Of a stretch of DNA of 64,000 nt, positions 35,953 through 45,662 are shown in pieces. How positions within the stretch are numbered: the first letter of the stretch is position 1; every line of letters starts with the position of its first letter. The stretch spans positions 682,001 through 746,000 of the forward strand of contig NZ_WSZK01000015.1 in assembly GCF_009791395.1 (NCBI RefSeq), written 5' to 3'. A program made the translations under genes and the position numbers. Source of the DNA: Halomarina oriensis (GTDB taxonomy: Archaea > Halobacteriota > Halobacteria > Halobacteriales > Haloarculaceae). Under the pieces are notes generated by a model that was not told the origin of the DNA, searched no databases, and saw only the letters and a list, made by a program, of their open reading frames with translations.

Positions 35953-36012
35953 ACGGGCGGTACGTGTCGGTGAGACAAGAAGATGGCCAGCCGGTCGGGA
36001 GACCGAGGGGTC

Positions 36013-38697
36013 TCAGTCGATTCGGATGGCGGGGCGGTTCGGGGCGGCCTTCTTCGCCACGTCCTCGTCGGCCTCGTCGGCGGGAACGACCGACACCTCG
36101 GCGTCGAACTCGCGTTCGACCAGCCAGACGGCCTGTCGCAGGACCGCCAGTTCCCGGTCGGGAGTCAGCGCCCGGTTCAGCGACTGGCGTTCGTTCTGCA
36201 ACTCCTGCCCGTAGCTGGCGGCCTCGTCGCCCTTCGAGCGCAGGTCCTCGTCGCCCATTATCTCGCCGATGACGTTCGGCGCGTCGCTCTCGACGGCGAT
36301 ATCGAGCGCGCGGTGTTTCCACGCGGGGGCGACGACGATGGTGACCCGCTCGGGGTCCTCGATGCCCGCTACGTCGACGATGTTGCGCACGTCCTCGCGG
36401 GTGTTCTCGACCAACTGGCGTTCGCGCTCGGCGTCGCTCACGTCGCCCGCTGGCTCGGGGAACGACGCCTCGGCGACGAACTCCTCGTGACCCAGCGTCG
36501 CCCACAGCTCCTCGGCGACGTGCGGGGCGACGGGGGCCAACAACCGCACCGCCACGGACAGGCCGCGCTCGAACGTCTCGGCGTCCGGGTCGGTGTGCTC
36601 GCGGTACTGGCGCAACAGGCCCACCAGATCGCGGGTCTCGCGCAACGCCTCGGTGAACGTCAGCGCCTCGTAGCTCTCGTGAGCGCTGGCGACCGTCGCG
36701 TCGATCTCGCGGGCGACGTAGTCGGCGGTGGCGTCGGCCTCTCCGTCGGGTGACGACTCCACGAACGCCTCGACCGTCTCGTGGAGGCGTTGCAGGAAGC
36801 CGTAGGCCGACTGGACGCCGGTCTCCGACCAGTCGAAGTCACGCTCCGGGCGGGCGGCCTGCATCGTGAACAGACGGGCGGTGTCAGCACCGTACTCCTC
36901 GACGATGGCCAGCGGGGAGACGCCGTTGCCCTTCGACTTCGACATCTTCTCGCCGTCGGCCAGCACCATCCCCTGTGTGACCAGGTTCTCGAACGGTTCG
37001 CGGTGCTCCAGCAGTTCCATGTCGGCGATGGCCTTCGTGACGAACCGGGAGTACAGCAGGTGCATCACGGCGTGTTCGATACCGCCGACGTACTGGTCGA
37101 CGGGCATCCACTCGTTGGCTCGCTCGACGTCGAACGGAGCCTCGTCGTCGTCCGGGGAGACGTAGCGCAGGAAGTACCACGAACTGTCGACGAACGTGTC
37201 CATCGTGTCCGTCTCGCGGGTCGCCTCGCCACCGCAGTCCGGACAGGTCGTCTCCTTCCACTCGGTGGCCTCGTCCAGCGGGTTCCCGGTCGTCTGGACG
37301 AACTCGGGCAACTCGACGGGCAACTGCTCGTCGGGCACCATCACCGGGCCACAGTCGTCGCAGTTGACGACCGGAATCGGCGTCCCCCAGTAGCGCTGGC
37401 GGGAGATACCCCAGTCGCGCAGGCGGTACTGGACGTGGTCGGTCGCCGAGTCGATGTCTCGCGTCAACTCCTCGCGGGCGGCGGCGCTCTCGGTCCCGGA
37501 GTAGTCACCGCTGTTGACCAGCACGCCGTCGTCGGTGTAGGCGGCCTCGCTCACGTCAGGGACGTCGTCGGGCGAGGGGGCGACGACGGGCACGATGTCG
37601 ACGCCCTGGTCGCTGGCGAACGCGTGGTCGCGGTCGTCGTGGCTGGGCACGCCCATCAGCGCGCCCGTCCCGACGTCCGAGAGGACGAAGTCCGCGACGA
37701 ACACCGGAATCTCCTCGCCCGTCGCGGGGTTGGTGGCGGTCAGGTCCGTCTTCACGCCCTTCGGTTCGTCGCCCTCGGGGTCGGCCTCCTCCTCGACGAA
37801 CTGACGGACCTCCTCGTTCTCGGCGGCCAACTCCTCGCTGATGGGGTGGCCGGGAGCCAGCGCGAAGAACGTCGCGCCGTAGATGGTGTCGATACGGGTC
37901 GTGAACACCTCGACGGGGCCGTACTCTCGCGGTTCGTCACCGCTCGAATCCTCCGAGGCGCTTCGCGCCTCGCCGACGTCGAACTCCAGTCGAGCGCCCG
38001 GTTGGCGGCCGATCCAGTTCTCCTGCATCTGCCGGACGTTGTCGGGCCACCCGCCCAGTCGCTCGATGTCGTCGGCCAACTCGTCGGCGTACTCGGTGAT
38101 GCCCCAGAACCACTGGTCCAACTCGCGGGTCTCGACGGGCGTGTCACACCGCCAGCACAGTTCGGCGTCGCCCTCGACCTGCTCGTCGGCCAGGACGGTC
38201 TCACAGGAGGGACACCAGTTGACCTCGCTGGCCTCGCGGTGGACCAACCCCTCCTCGTACAGGCGGGTGAACAGCCACTGGTTCCACTGGAAGTACTCGG
38301 GTTCGCAGGTGGCGATTTCGCGCTCCCAGTCGTAGCCAAAGCCCATCGCCCGCATCTGCTCGCGCATCGTCTCGATGCACTGCATGGTCCAGTCGCGCGG
38401 GTTCGTGTCGCGTTCGATAGCCGCGTTCTCGGCGGGCAGTCCGAACGAGTCCCAGCCGATAGGATGCAACACGTCTTCGCCGCGCATCTTCCGATAGCGG
38501 GCGTAGGCGTCCGTGATGGTGTAGTTGCGGACGTGGCCCATGTGCAACTCCCCGGAGGTGTAGGGGAACATCCCCAGCACGTACGTCGGGTCGTCGGCGT
38601 CGTCCGGGATGTGGAAGGTGCCGGCGTCGGCCCACTCGTGTTGCCACCGCGACTCTATCTCGCCGTGGTCGAAGCCTCGTTGGTCCTGGTCCTGCAT
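36013..38697 (-). CDS. leuS: leucyl-tRNA synthetase
   Basis: The 894-aa class I synthetase charges tRNA-Leu. The nucleotide site is formed by HMGH (in GELHMGHVRN) and KMSKS (in DGEKMSKSKGN). Zn-binding CPSC and CWRC pairs lie near residues 168-190, and the editing domain (about 235-430) includes TTRIDTIYGATFFALAPGH. The large editing insertion after the first Zn module resembles bacterial LeuS, as known for haloarchaea, not the usual archaeal type. Full length. Divergent from a small membrane protein. Confidence 0.95.
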   Translation of the reverse strand: MQDQDQRGFDHGEIESRWQHEWADAGTFHIPDDADDPTYVLGMFPYTSGELHMGHVRNYTITDAYARYRKMRGEDVLHPIGWDSFGLPAENAAIERDTNPRDWTMQCIETMREQMRAMGFGYDWEREIATCEPEYFQWNQWLFTRLYEEGLVHREASEVNWCPSCETVLADEQVEGDAELCWRCDTPVETRELDQWFWGITEYADELADDIERLGGWPDNVRQMQENWIGRQPGARLEFDVGEARSASEDSSGDEPREYGPVEVFTTRIDTIYGATFFALAPGHPISEELAAENEEVRQFVEEEADPEGDEPKGVKTDLTATNPATGEEIPVFVADFVLSDVGTGALMGVPSHDDRDHAFASDQGVDIVPVVAPSPDDVPDVSEAAYTDDGVLVNSGDYSGTESAAAREELTRDIDSATDHVQYRLRDWGISRQRYWGTPIPVVNCDDCGPVMVPDEQLPVELPEFVQTTGNPLDEATEWKETTCPDCGGEATRETDTMDTFVDSSWYFLRYVSPDDDEAPFDVERANEWMPVDQYVGGIEHAVMHLLYSRFVTKAIADMELLEHREPFENLVTQGMVLADGEKMSKSKGNGVSPLAIVEEYGADTARLFTMQAARPERDFDWSETGVQSAYGFLQRLHETVEAFVESSPDGEADATADYVAREIDATVASAHESYEALTFTEALRETRDLVGLLRQYREHTDPDAETFERGLSVAVRLLAPVAPHVAEELWATLGHEEFVAEASFPEPAGDVSDAERERQLVENTREDVRNIVDVAGIEDPERVTIVVAPAWKHRALDIAVESDAPNVIGEIMGDEDLRSKGDEAASYGQELQNERQSLNRALTPDRELAVLRQAVWLVEREFDAEVSVVPADEADEDVAKKAAPNRPAIRID

Positions 38698-38843
38698 GAT
38701 GGTGATATGTCCTCGCTACTCGGTACGTGCTTCTGTAGGTTGTCATTCGACAGCGGGGAGTGACAGGTACGAGCGTGGACCGAAGTCGAGGTAGCACCTC
38801 GCTCGGGGCTACCGATATATGCTCGCGGGTCATCACGTCCGAT

Positions 38844-39062
38844 ATGAGCGAATCCGACGACCCCGGTGTACTTCGGGAGGCTATCCGCAGCGTCACGCCG
38901 GCGAGCGGCGGCCGGCCGAACATGGAGATGGACGTCCTCGGCTGGGGGGTGTTCCTCGGGATGGTCGTCCTGCTCGTCCCACTCCTCCCGTTCATCCTCA
39001 TCGTCTGGCTCGTCTCGAAACTCGCCGAGCGCGGGGAGCGACGACTGAGCGACGAGAACTGA
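38844..39062 (+). CDS. small single-helix membrane protein, 72 aa
   Basis: MSESDDPGVLREAIRSVTPASG forms a polar N-terminus, followed by one long hydrophobic helix (about 33-58, LGWGVFLGMVVLLVPLLPFI) and a charged tail. It resembles a haloarchaea-wide small protein family (DUF7535-like). A TATA box (CCGATATATGC, about 38810-38820) lies about 27 bases before the ATG, indicating a leaderless gene. Function unknown. Confidence 0.6.
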   Translation: MSESDDPGVLREAIRSVTPASGGRPNMEMDVLGWGVFLGMVVLLVPLLPFILIVWLVSKLAERGERRLSDEN

Positions 39063-39073
39063 GCGAGGCCGAC

Positions 39074-40066
39074 TCAGACCCGCGTGTCGACGAGGTCGAA
39101 CGGGTCGCCGTTGCCCGTCTCGGCGGCGTGGGCGTAGACGACGTGGGCGGTGGCGATGTCCTGGATGGCGAGACCCGTCGAGTCGAACAGCGAGATGCCC
39201 GTCTCCTCGGTTCGGCCCGCCTTCTCGCCGACGACGATCTCGCCGATAGCGCCGTGGATGTCGTCGTCGTCGAGCACACCCTCACTCCACGGGACGTTGA
39301 TCTCACCCGAGTGGGTCGTCTGGGCGTAGTCGTCGATGACGAGCGTCGCGTCGAGCAGCGTCCGGTCCTCGTGTTCGTGTTTTCCCTCGGCGTCCGCCCC
39401 CATCGCGTTGATGTGGGTGTGCTCGCCCAGCCACTCGCGTTTGACGATTGGCTCTTCGACGGGCGTCACCGTCGAGAGCACGTCACAGGCGGCGGCGTCC
39501 TCGATGGAGCCCGACTGGACGTCGAACTCGTCGCCGAAGCGGTCGGCGAACGCCTGCACGCGCTCGTCGGAGAGGTCCGAGACGACGACACGCTCGATGG
39601 GTCGCACGGTCGAGATTGCTTCGAGTTGGGAGTACGACTGGACGCCCGCGCCGACGATACCGAGCGAGGTGGCGTCCGCGACGGCGAGGTGGTCGGTGGC
39701 GACGGCGGCGGCCGCGCCCGTTCGCAGGCGCGTGACCGTGGTGCCGTCCATGACCGCGAGCGGGAACGCCGTCTCGGGATCCGAGTAGATGATGGTCCCC
39801 ATGACGGTGGGGAGGTCGTGGTCCGCGATGTTGTCGGTGTGGACGTTGACCCACTTGACGCCGGCGGCGTCCCAGTCGCCCGCGTCGAGGTAGGCGGGCA
39901 TCGACCGGAAGTCGCCGTTGTACTTCGGCAGGTCGATGTAGGACTTCGCGGGCATCTGGGCGTTCCCGTGTTCGTAGGCGGCGAAGGCGTCCTCGACGGC
40001 CCGGATGACGTCGGCCATCCGCGCGTTCTCGACCACGTCCTCGCGGTCAAGGAGTAGCGTCTGCAT
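39074..40066 (-). CDS. ornithine cyclodeaminase / alanine dehydrogenase family enzyme
   Basis: The 330-aa protein belongs to the OCD/mu-crystallin family: GVKWVNVHTDN, TRLRTGAAAAVATDHLA and the NAD-binding LGIVGAGVQSYSQLEAI with VVVSDLSDERV. Family members are ornithine cyclodeaminases, archaeal alanine dehydrogenases and ketimine reductases; these cannot be separated by eye. It likely reversibly deaminates an amino acid in the cytosol. Monocistronic. Confidence 0.75.
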   Translation of the reverse strand: MQTLLLDREDVVENARMADVIRAVEDAFAAYEHGNAQMPAKSYIDLPKYNGDFRSMPAYLDAGDWDAAGVKWVNVHTDNIADHDLPTVMGTIIYSDPETAFPLAVMDGTTVTRLRTGAAAAVATDHLAVADATSLGIVGAGVQSYSQLEAISTVRPIERVVVSDLSDERVQAFADRFGDEFDVQSGSIEDAAACDVLSTVTPVEEPIVKREWLGEHTHINAMGADAEGKHEHEDRTLLDATLVIDDYAQTTHSGEINVPWSEGVLDDDDIHGAIGEIVVGEKAGRTEETGISLFDSTGLAIQDIATAHVVYAHAAETGNGDPFDLVDTRV

Positions 40067-40163
40067 GGTGGCAGTTCTTGCCTACCGGTACTTATTCCAA
40101 CCGAAGCGCCCGGCGGACTCGTCCGTCAGAAGACATTTGTCGAACTGTCACGGAGTGGAATCA

Positions 40164-41645
40164 ATGCGCCCTCCCGCGCTCGCCGTCGCCCTCGCCGTGC
40201 TGTGCGTCCTCGCTGGCTGCAACGCGTTCGCGCCCGGTACCGACACGGACTCGGCGACCGGCGACGACCCGACCGTCACGCCCGCCGACGTCCCGCGTGA
40301 CCCCGAAGACGGAACGCTCGCCCCCGGCCTCTCCGAGACGGGGCTGGTGGACGCGAACGCGCTCTACGAGGCCCACCGCTCGGCGCTCGCGGACCGACCG
40401 CTCCGGGTGGACCGACTGACCGCCATGACCTACCGGGGCCGGGTCGTCGACGAGACGAACGAGACGGCGTGGTACGGCCCCGACCGGAAACGGACCCTCG
40501 TAGACGCCGCCGTCGGCGGCGTGATGGGGTCGACCGTCGACAACTACGGACTGTTCTCGACCGGGAACGGCACGTTCGAACGACGTGTCGTCGACGGACG
40601 GGTCCGGTACTTCGCGGACCGACAGAACGTCCGCACCGGCCGAGAGCGACTGAACGGGCGACTGGAGGACCTCCGGAACCTGCTCTATCGCCTCGACGTC
40701 GACCGTGTGGAGACGGTCGGGGAACGCGACGGCGTGACGGTGTATCGCATCGTCGGGAGCGACCCGGACGCGAACGAGGTTCCCGACGACGGTGGCACGA
40801 CGGGTATCCAGCCGGAGGTGACCGTCGACGTCGACGAACGCGGGACCGTCCACTCGGTCCGGACCGTCGAGGAGGTCCGCCTGAACGCCGAGTCGGTCCA
40901 GAACGTCTCCGCGGAGGGCGAGGACGAGTACGTCGTCCTCGGGCGCGTGCAGACGGTGACGTTCGACGCGAGCGTCGGGACGCCGTCGTCCCCGGCGTGG
41001 GTCGCCGACGCCCGCGAGACCGTCTCGAACCGCGAGTTCGTCGCCCCCGGTCTCACGACCGACGGCGTCGTCGACGCCAACCGACTGGACGCCGCCCACC
41101 GGGCGGCCGTCGAGAGCACCTCGATGCGCGTCGAAGCCGACCTGCTCCGGCGCGCGAACGGGACGGTCCGAAACCACTACCGGGAGCGTATCGTCGTCGA
41201 CCGGGCGAACGGGACCCGGCTCTGGACCACCACGGACACCACCGAGGAGTGGAGCAGGACACGGTGGTGGAACGGGAGCGAGGGCTACCGCCGGTACGTC
41301 CAGGAGAACGCGACGAGCTACGACGCCGTCGGTGGTCCCCGACCGCTGAGTGCGGCCTCCCCGGAGTTCCCGCCGTACGTCGAGTTCGCGGACACGAGCG
41401 TCGAGGCGCTCGGGAACGGCAGCTATCGCGTCGTCGTCACCGACCTGCCACGGGTGAGCTACTACCCGACGGTCACCGAACGCCTCGCGTTCGTCGTCGC
41501 ACCGAACGGTCTGATTACACAGTACAGCACGACGTTCCGGACGGGGAACGGCCTCGTGTCGACCCGGTCGTTCACCCTGGACCCCGGACCGACGACGGTG
41601 CCGCGACCCGACTGGCTCGACACCGCCCGGAACGCGACGGGATGA
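40164..41645 (+). CDS. secreted lipoprotein with two repeated domains (first of a tandem pair)
   Basis: The 493-aa precursor starts MRPPALAVALAVLCVLAGC (lipobox LAGC) and continues with NAFAPG. The mature protein holds two repeats, each opening with APGLSETGLVDANALYEAH or APGLTTDGVVDANRLDAAH and closing with RPDWL- or SPAWV-type sequence. It is beta-rich, acidic and has many N-x-T/S sequons. Its stop codon overlaps an ATG of the next gene (ATGA). It is probably anchored on the outer membrane face; the repeat architecture resembles lipoprotein-sorting or lipid-binding folds, but function is unknown. Confidence 0.7.
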   Translation: MRPPALAVALAVLCVLAGCNAFAPGTDTDSATGDDPTVTPADVPRDPEDGTLAPGLSETGLVDANALYEAHRSALADRPLRVDRLTAMTYRGRVVDETNETAWYGPDRKRTLVDAAVGGVMGSTVDNYGLFSTGNGTFERRVVDGRVRYFADRQNVRTGRERLNGRLEDLRNLLYRLDVDRVETVGERDGVTVYRIVGSDPDANEVPDDGGTTGIQPEVTVDVDERGTVHSVRTVEEVRLNAESVQNVSAEGEDEYVVLGRVQTVTFDASVGTPSSPAWVADARETVSNREFVAPGLTTDGVVDANRLDAAHRAAVESTSMRVEADLLRRANGTVRNHYRERIVVDRANGTRLWTTTDTTEEWSRTRWWNGSEGYRRYVQENATSYDAVGGPRPLSAASPEFPPYVEFADTSVEALGNGSYRVVVTDLPRVSYYPTVTERLAFVVAPNGLITQYSTTFRTGNGLVSTRSFTLDPGPTTVPRPDWLDTARNATG

Positions 41646-41686
41646 CGACAGGAAGACACTTGTTCCGAGACGAGCGAGACGAACCA

Positions 41687-43102
41687 ATGCGCCCCGCCCT
41701 CCCAGCAGTCGCACTCGCGCTCTGTTGTGTGCTCGCCGGCTGTAACGCCTTCGCGCCGGGAGCGACGGGAGACGAGAGCCTGCCGACCGTCACGCCCGCC
41801 GACGTTCCCGAGGGACATCCCGACCGCCTCGCGCCGGGACTCACCGAGAACCGACTGACGAACGTGAGTGCGCTGTTCGCCGCTCACGAGTCCGTCCTCG
41901 CGAATCGGTCGGTCGCCGTCGAACAGCGGACGTCCGTCCGAGCCGAGAACGGAAGCACGCTCCACGAACGGGTCTACGACTACCGGTTCGCAGCCAATCG
42001 CTCGCGCGTGGCACTCGACGCGACCGGGCTTCCGTACGACGTCGAGAACGCCTCGGTGTGGTCGAACGAGACGACGACGCTCGTGTTCCGGGAGGGACAG
42101 ACACCGCAGTACCGCGTGCAGAACCGACCGAGTGGCTACGAGGCGGCCGGCCTCGTCGCCGGAACTGTCGGCTGGAACCGGAACGTCGACGTCCGACCCG
42201 TGACGACCGAGCGGGTCGCGACCGACGGTGACCTCGCGGTGTATCGTGTCACGGTCGAGTCGGGAAGTGTCACGACGACCCTCCTCGTCGACGAACGGGG
42301 ACTAATCCACCGCGTCGTCGAGCGGGGTGTCGCTCTGTCGTACGGCGGTGAGCAGTACGGCCCCGAGACGACGACCACTCGCGTCACCACCGTCACACCC
42401 GACGTCGGACCCGTCGGACCGCCGCCCTGGGTCGCCGAGGCCCGCGAGGCCATCGCCGACCGCGAGTACGTCGCTCCCGGTGTCACGACCGAACGGGTCG
42501 TCGACGACGACGCGCTCCGTCGAGCCCACCTCGGCGTGCTGGAGGGAGAGAGCATCACCTACACGACCGAACGGTGGGCGAACACCTCGAACGGGACGGT
42601 TGCACGGTACGACGCAGAGCGGATTCGAGAGGGGCCGAACCGCTCGAACGTCCGGTTCGTCTCGGTCGAGCGGACGGGCGACCACGGAGAGCGAACCGAC
42701 CGGTGGCAGAACGCCTCCACGGGGTACCAGCGGACGGTCGAGGGGAACACGACGCGCTACAGCGAAACCGGCAGTTCGCGGTACGTCCCGCTCGAACCGC
42801 GACTCGGTCGGGGACTGCTGACCAGCGAGACGACCATCACACCGTTCGGTGACGGTCGCTACCGGTTGGTCGTCGAAGACGTGACGGCGACGGTGGCCAT
42901 CCGTGGAGTCGTCGTGAACCCGCGAACGGTCGTCGTGTTCGACGAGCGCGGGTTCGTCTCGAACGTCACCCGAACCTACGCCGTCGAAGGGGACGGACCG
43001 ACGCGGTACGTGGCCCAGACGACACGGTTCACGAGGCTCGGCGAGACGGCCGTCGAGCGCCCCGACTGGCTCGACGCGGCCGTGAACGCGACGAGCGACT
43101 GA
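41687..43102 (+). CDS. secreted lipoprotein, tandem paralogue of the previous gene
   Basis: The 471-aa precursor begins MRPALPAVALALCCVLAGC then NAFAPG, almost the same signal as its neighbour, and shares VTPADVPEG, APGLTENRLTNVSALFAAH and a second repeat beginning APGVTTERVVDDDALRRAH. It also shares the RPDWLDAA ending. This is a recent-looking duplication of the upstream gene. The ATG at 41687 places the lipobox at about residue 19; an earlier in-frame ATG (41642) would overlap the preceding stop but lengthen the signal with charged residues. Confidence 0.7.
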   Translation: MRPALPAVALALCCVLAGCNAFAPGATGDESLPTVTPADVPEGHPDRLAPGLTENRLTNVSALFAAHESVLANRSVAVEQRTSVRAENGSTLHERVYDYRFAANRSRVALDATGLPYDVENASVWSNETTTLVFREGQTPQYRVQNRPSGYEAAGLVAGTVGWNRNVDVRPVTTERVATDGDLAVYRVTVESGSVTTTLLVDERGLIHRVVERGVALSYGGEQYGPETTTTRVTTVTPDVGPVGPPPWVAEAREAIADREYVAPGVTTERVVDDDALRRAHLGVLEGESITYTTERWANTSNGTVARYDAERIREGPNRSNVRFVSVERTGDHGERTDRWQNASTGYQRTVEGNTTRYSETGSSRYVPLEPRLGRGLLTSETTITPFGDGRYRLVVEDVTATVAIRGVVVNPRTVVVFDERGFVSNVTRTYAVEGDGPTRYVAQTTRFTRLGETAVERPDWLDAAVNATSD

Positions 43103-43204
43103 CCTGGCCGAATCGGCGTCGCCACTCGGAAACGTGAAAAACGGAGAGAATCGGTCGAAGCGCGGTGCGGCAGTCGGCTGTGGGCGTGTGTTCGTTCCCG
43201 ATTT

Positions 43205-44884
43205 TCACATCGCGCCGCCCATGCCGCCCATACCGCCCATACCGCCCATGCCACCCATGCCGCCGGGTGCGCCGCCCTCTTCGTCCCCGCCGGCGGTCGA
43301 CAGGTCGCCCGCGGCGATGATGTCGTCGATTTTGAGGACGAGGTTCGCGGCCTCGGTGGCAGACGAGAGCGCCTGTTCCTTGGCGTGGGCCGGTTCGACG
43401 ACGCCGGCCTCGAAGGTGTCCTCGACCTCGCCGCTGAAGACGTTCAGGCCGGCGCGCTTCTGGCCGTCCTCGTGGGCGGCCCGGAGGTCGACGAGCGTGT
43501 CGATGGAGTCCAGCCCGGCGTTCTCGGCGAGGACACGGGGGATGAGCTCCAGCGAGTCGGCGAACGCCTCGACGGCGAGCTGTTCGCGGCCCTCGACGGA
43601 GTCGGCGTAGTCGCGCAGACGACGGGCGACCTCCACCTCGATGGCACCGCCGCCGGCGACGACGCGGCCGTCGGAGACGGTCGAGGCGACGACGTCGAGC
43701 GCGTCGGTGATGCCGCGTTCGAGTTCGTCGACGACGTGCTCGGTCGAACCGCGGAGCAGGAGCGTGACGCCGTGGGTCTCGTCGCCGCTCCCCTCGACGT
43801 AGAACAGTTCGTCGGCGTCGTCACGCGTGACCGAACCGTGCCCGAGGTCGGCCTCGGTGGCGCTGTCGAGGTCCGAGACGACGCGTGCGCCGAGCACCTC
43901 CTTGAGGAACTTGATGTCGGACTTCTTGACGCGGCGGACGGCGAGGACGCCCTCCTTGGCGAGGTAGTGCTGGGCGAGGTCGTCGATGCCTTTCTGACAG
44001 AAGACGACGTTCGCGCCGGTGTCGACGATCTGGTCGACCTTCGCCTTCAGCTGTTCTTCTTCCTTGTCGAGGAACGACTGGAGCTGGTCGGGGCTGTCGA
44101 GGCTCAGCGAGGCGTCGGCGTCGGTCTCCTCGATCTCGATGGCCTCGTTGATGAGCAGCGCCTTCGCCTCGTCTGCCGACGACGGCATGTCGGGGTGGGT
44201 CGGGTCCTTGTCGATGACCGCACCACTGAGGAGTTCGGACTCGCCCGCCGAGCGACCGGTCTGGGTCTCGATGTTGACGAAGTCGAGGTCGACGACGTTC
44301 TCGCCGTCGGGGCCTTCGACCGTCACCGCGCGGACGGCCTCGACGATGAGTTCGCCGAGGACCTCCTTGTTGAGCTCCGCACCCTTGCCGGTCATCGAGG
44401 TCTCGGCGACCTTCCGGAGGAGCTGTTCGTCCTCGGTGTCGACGCGCTCCGCGATGTCGTCGACCTCCTCGCGGGCCTGCTCGCTCGCCATGTGGAAGCC
44501 CTTGATGATAGCCGACGGGTGGATGTCCTGTTCGAGGAGGTTCTCGGCGTTCTTGAGCAGTTCACCAGCGATGGCGACGGCGGTCGTCGTGCCGTCGCCC
44601 GCCTCGTCTTCCTGGGTCTCGGCGACCTCGATGATCATCTCGGCGGTCGGGTTGTCGATGTCCATCTCCTGGAGGATGGTGACGCCGTCGTTCGTGACGG
44701 TGACGTCGCCCATCGAGGAGACGAGCATCTTGTCCATCCCTTTCGGCCCGAGCGTCGAGCGGACGGCCTCCGCTACGGCGCGGGCCGCCTGGATGTTGTA
44801 CGACTGCGCGTCGCGGTCCTTGACGCGCTGACTGTCCTCACCGAGGATGATCATGGGTTGTCCCATGCGCTGTCGCTGGCTCAT
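43205..44884 (-). CDS. thermosome subunit (group II chaperonin)
   Basis: The 559-aa chaperonin has the ATPase motifs GPKGMDKMLVS, DGTTTAVAIAGELL and GAIEVEVARRLR, and the family GGGA segment. Its C-terminus is a GGM repeat run (five GGM units then GGAM), typical of archaeal thermosomes and expected to point into the cavity. It folds proteins in an ATP-driven double ring. A strong TATA and an inverted repeat precede it, suggesting heat-shock control. Which of the thermosome paralogues it is cannot be told here. Confidence 0.93.
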   Translation of the reverse strand: MSQRQRMGQPMIILGEDSQRVKDRDAQSYNIQAARAVAEAVRSTLGPKGMDKMLVSSMGDVTVTNDGVTILQEMDIDNPTAEMIIEVAETQEDEAGDGTTTAVAIAGELLKNAENLLEQDIHPSAIIKGFHMASEQAREEVDDIAERVDTEDEQLLRKVAETSMTGKGAELNKEVLGELIVEAVRAVTVEGPDGENVVDLDFVNIETQTGRSAGESELLSGAVIDKDPTHPDMPSSADEAKALLINEAIEIEETDADASLSLDSPDQLQSFLDKEEEQLKAKVDQIVDTGANVVFCQKGIDDLAQHYLAKEGVLAVRRVKKSDIKFLKEVLGARVVSDLDSATEADLGHGSVTRDDADELFYVEGSGDETHGVTLLLRGSTEHVVDELERGITDALDVVASTVSDGRVVAGGGAIEVEVARRLRDYADSVEGREQLAVEAFADSLELIPRVLAENAGLDSIDTLVDLRAAHEDGQKRAGLNVFSGEVEDTFEAGVVEPAHAKEQALSSATEAANLVLKIDDIIAAGDLSTAGGDEEGGAPGGMGGMGGMGGMGGMGGAM

Positions 44885-44891
44885 AGTCGGG

Positions 44892-44919
44892 ACGAACGTT
44901 GTTCGTGGTTCTATATAAA
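44892..44919 (-). promoter_or_regulatory. thermosome promoter with downstream inverted repeat
   Basis: TTTATATAG on the minus strand (about 44911-44919) is a strong TATA box. ACGAAC (44892-44897) and GTTCGT (44901-44906) form an exact 6-3-6 dyad between TATA and the start codon, at about the transcription start. A dyad there could bind a heat-shock repressor. Confidence 0.6.
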
Positions 44920-45078
44920 GGTTTGAGGTTCGAGCTGAGAACAGCTACCACACACCACAGGCGAAGTCTCCCGAAAACGCGGTCGAGTGAACGCGTGGAG
45001 ACAGTCGAGTACGAGGCGGCGGACGCGGGTCCGTCGTCGAGCACTGGGTCGTTTATATACTGTCCGAAGGGTGAGCGG

Positions 45079-45471
45079 TCACGCGACCGGTTCGCGCCAG
45101 TTGACGCGGACCGTCCCGACGACGAAGGCGTCCCGCGAGTCGGTGTCGCGGCGGACCTGGATGGTGTTCTCCCCCTCGTGGAGCGTCGCGCCGGTCATGA
45201 CGTCCATCCACGACTGCCACCCCGAGGCGGGCGGGATGTCGAACCCCGACAGCGGGTCGCCGTTGACGAGAATCTCGTGGCCGTAGGCGTCGACGTCGAG
45301 GGCCTGAACGGTGACGTAGCCGTCGACGGCACCGTCGACGGGGACCTCGAAGGTCTGTTCGGTCGACTCGTCGCCGGCGAACGTGGCCCACGGGACGTCG
45401 AGCGCCCCCTCGCGGTCGGCGAGCAGTTCACCGAACTCGACGAGGGCGTAGTTGCTCCGGTAGTGGCTCAT
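45079..45471 (-). CDS. haloarchaeal beta-sandwich protein, 130 aa
   Basis: The protein begins MSHYRSNYALVEFGELL and consists of short strands with an Asp/Glu-rich composition. EILVNGDPLSGFDIPPASGW and EGENTIQVRRDTDSRDAF resemble the jelly-roll turns of carbohydrate-binding-like modules, matching a haloarchaea-restricted family (DUF7383-like). It has no signal peptide. The ATG at 45471 is the first Met compatible with the family; upstream frame runs through tRNA-like repeats and is not coding. Confidence 0.55.
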   Translation of the reverse strand: MSHYRSNYALVEFGELLADREGALDVPWATFAGDESTEQTFEVPVDGAVDGYVTVQALDVDAYGHEILVNGDPLSGFDIPPASGWQSWMDVMTGATLHEGENTIQVRRDTDSRDAFVVGTVRVNWREPVA

Positions 45472-45662
45472 ACCACGTCGTTTCGGTCCAGTTACAAAGA
45501 AGGCGCGGGACGGACCCGGAGTCGGTACGCATCCGGCGGTCACGCTCCGCCCCCGTGCTCGGTCGAACGCCCGGACTGCTCGCTCGGGACGCTCGCTGTG
45601 CGGTCCGGTCTGGTTCGAATACCTCCGGAGGTTCTCACTGCTCGCGCGTTGCTCGCAGCCAA

